Source of the DNA: Roseateles subflavus
GTDB lineage: Bacteria; Pseudomonadota; Gammaproteobacteria; Burkholderiales; Burkholderiaceae_C
Length of the DNA stretch: 64,000 bases
NCBI RefSeq assembly: GCF_030285365.1
Contig: NZ_JASVDS010000003.1
Location: 372,001 to 436,000, forward strand
Direction of reading: 5' to 3'
Of the stretch, positions 63,864 through 64,000 are shown in pieces. The notes under the pieces are model-generated. The model was not told the origin of the DNA. It did not search any database and saw only the letters and a list, made by a program, of their open reading frames with translations. Position 1 is the stretch's first letter, and every line of letters begins with the position of its first letter. Both the position numbers and the translations under genes were made by a program.

Positions 63864-64000
63864 ATGCGTCTGATGCATCGTTTCGTCTCTCGTGCGCTGT
63901 GCCTGGCTGCCCTGCTGATGGCGGGTGCCGCCCAGGCGCAGGTCGCCGTGGTCGTGAACCCCAAAAGCGCCGCCGCCAACATGACGGCCGAACAGGTGGC
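63864..64000 (+). CDS. Periplasmic phosphate-binding-like protein (5' end only)
   Basis: Only the first 45 codons are in the window. A signal peptide (FVSRALCLAALLMAGAAQAQ) is followed by VAVVVNPKSAAANMTAEQVA, which resembles the start of PstS-like phosphate ABC substrate-binding proteins found after porins in Burkholderiales. GAGGAG precedes the ATG. It is 11 bp after the porin and is probably co-transcribed. The frame is open at the window edge, so family and length need the downstream sequence. Confidence 0.75.
   Translation, partial: MRLMHRFVSRALCLAALLMAGAAQAQVAVVVNPKSAAANMTAEQV

Overview
The window is a 64 kb piece of a high-GC chromosome that is almost entirely coding. It most likely comes from a betaproteobacterium of the order Burkholderiales, in the Roseateles/Mitsuaria/Pelomonas-Leptothrix lineage (inference). 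Supporting signs are the rubredoxin - PilG - PilH - PilI - PilJ - ChpA order beside thiD and hemL, the yqgE-ruvX-pyrR-pyrB-pyrC' run, a trimeric Gram-negative porin, mpl peptidoglycan recycling, and a 135-bp intergenic repeat of a kind I associate with these genomes. I see no insertion sequence, prophage, CRISPR array, rRNA or tRNA. Composition looks even, so this reads as core chromosome with small accessory points.

Layout. 0.06-2.6 kb (minus): cytochrome b561, a TudS/DUF523 protein, a FabG-like reductase and a YqiA-like esterase. 2.8-10.1 kb: a large exported zinc metalloprotease closed by a clear terminator, nadB, a ComFB-like protein, an unknown exported protein and nadA, so the two enzymes of quinolinate synthesis lie 1.6 kb apart on opposite strands. 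10.1-10.6 kb: three tandem 135-bp non-coding repeats. 10.6-15.3 kb: an AraC regulator divergent from an MFS transporter, then a TPP enzyme, an S4 RNA-binding protein and an RraA-family protein. 15.4-24.3 kb (minus): a GGDEF-EAL protein, a flavin reductase, an unknown membrane-anchored protein, serB and mfd. 24.5-27.6 kb: a 55-residue very basic protein with its own promoter and terminator, an FAD oxidoreductase and a polysaccharide deacetylase. 27.7-32.0 kb (minus): mpl, a HAD hydrolase, hemL and a divergent ThiD homologue.

32.2-44.4 kb is a Pil-Chp chemosensory cluster for type IV pili: rubredoxin, PilG, PilH, PilI (CheW-like), PilJ (receptor) and a 2324-residue ChpA hybrid kinase with three canonical and two degenerate Hpt modules, followed after a terminator by a GGDEF diguanylate cyclase. 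44.6-52.1 kb is a TetR-controlled RND efflux operon (outer-membrane lipoprotein, adaptor, pump, alpha/beta hydrolase), with a perfect 20-bp palindrome in front of the regulator. 52.1-53.6 kb is a DNA photolyase. 53.6-58.2 kb is the yqgE-ruvX-pyrR-pyrB-pyrC'-plsC run; its dihydroorotase-like member lacks the metal ligands. 58.2-60.7 kb pairs a long AMP-phosphorylase-type enzyme with a PRPP-synthetase-like protein, a possible nucleotide-ribose salvage module. 60.7-64.0 kb holds a hydroxypyruvate isomerase-like protein, gpmA, a porin preceded by an intrinsic terminator (possible attenuator) and the start of a periplasmic phosphate-binding-like protein.

The most interesting points for follow-up are the AMP phosphorylase/PRPP synthetase pair, the inactive dihydroorotase, the ThiD homologue with replaced catalytic motifs, the terminator in the porin leader, the small basic protein, and the intergenic repeats and hairpins. 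All starts and functions here are read from sequence and family knowledge alone; no database search was run.
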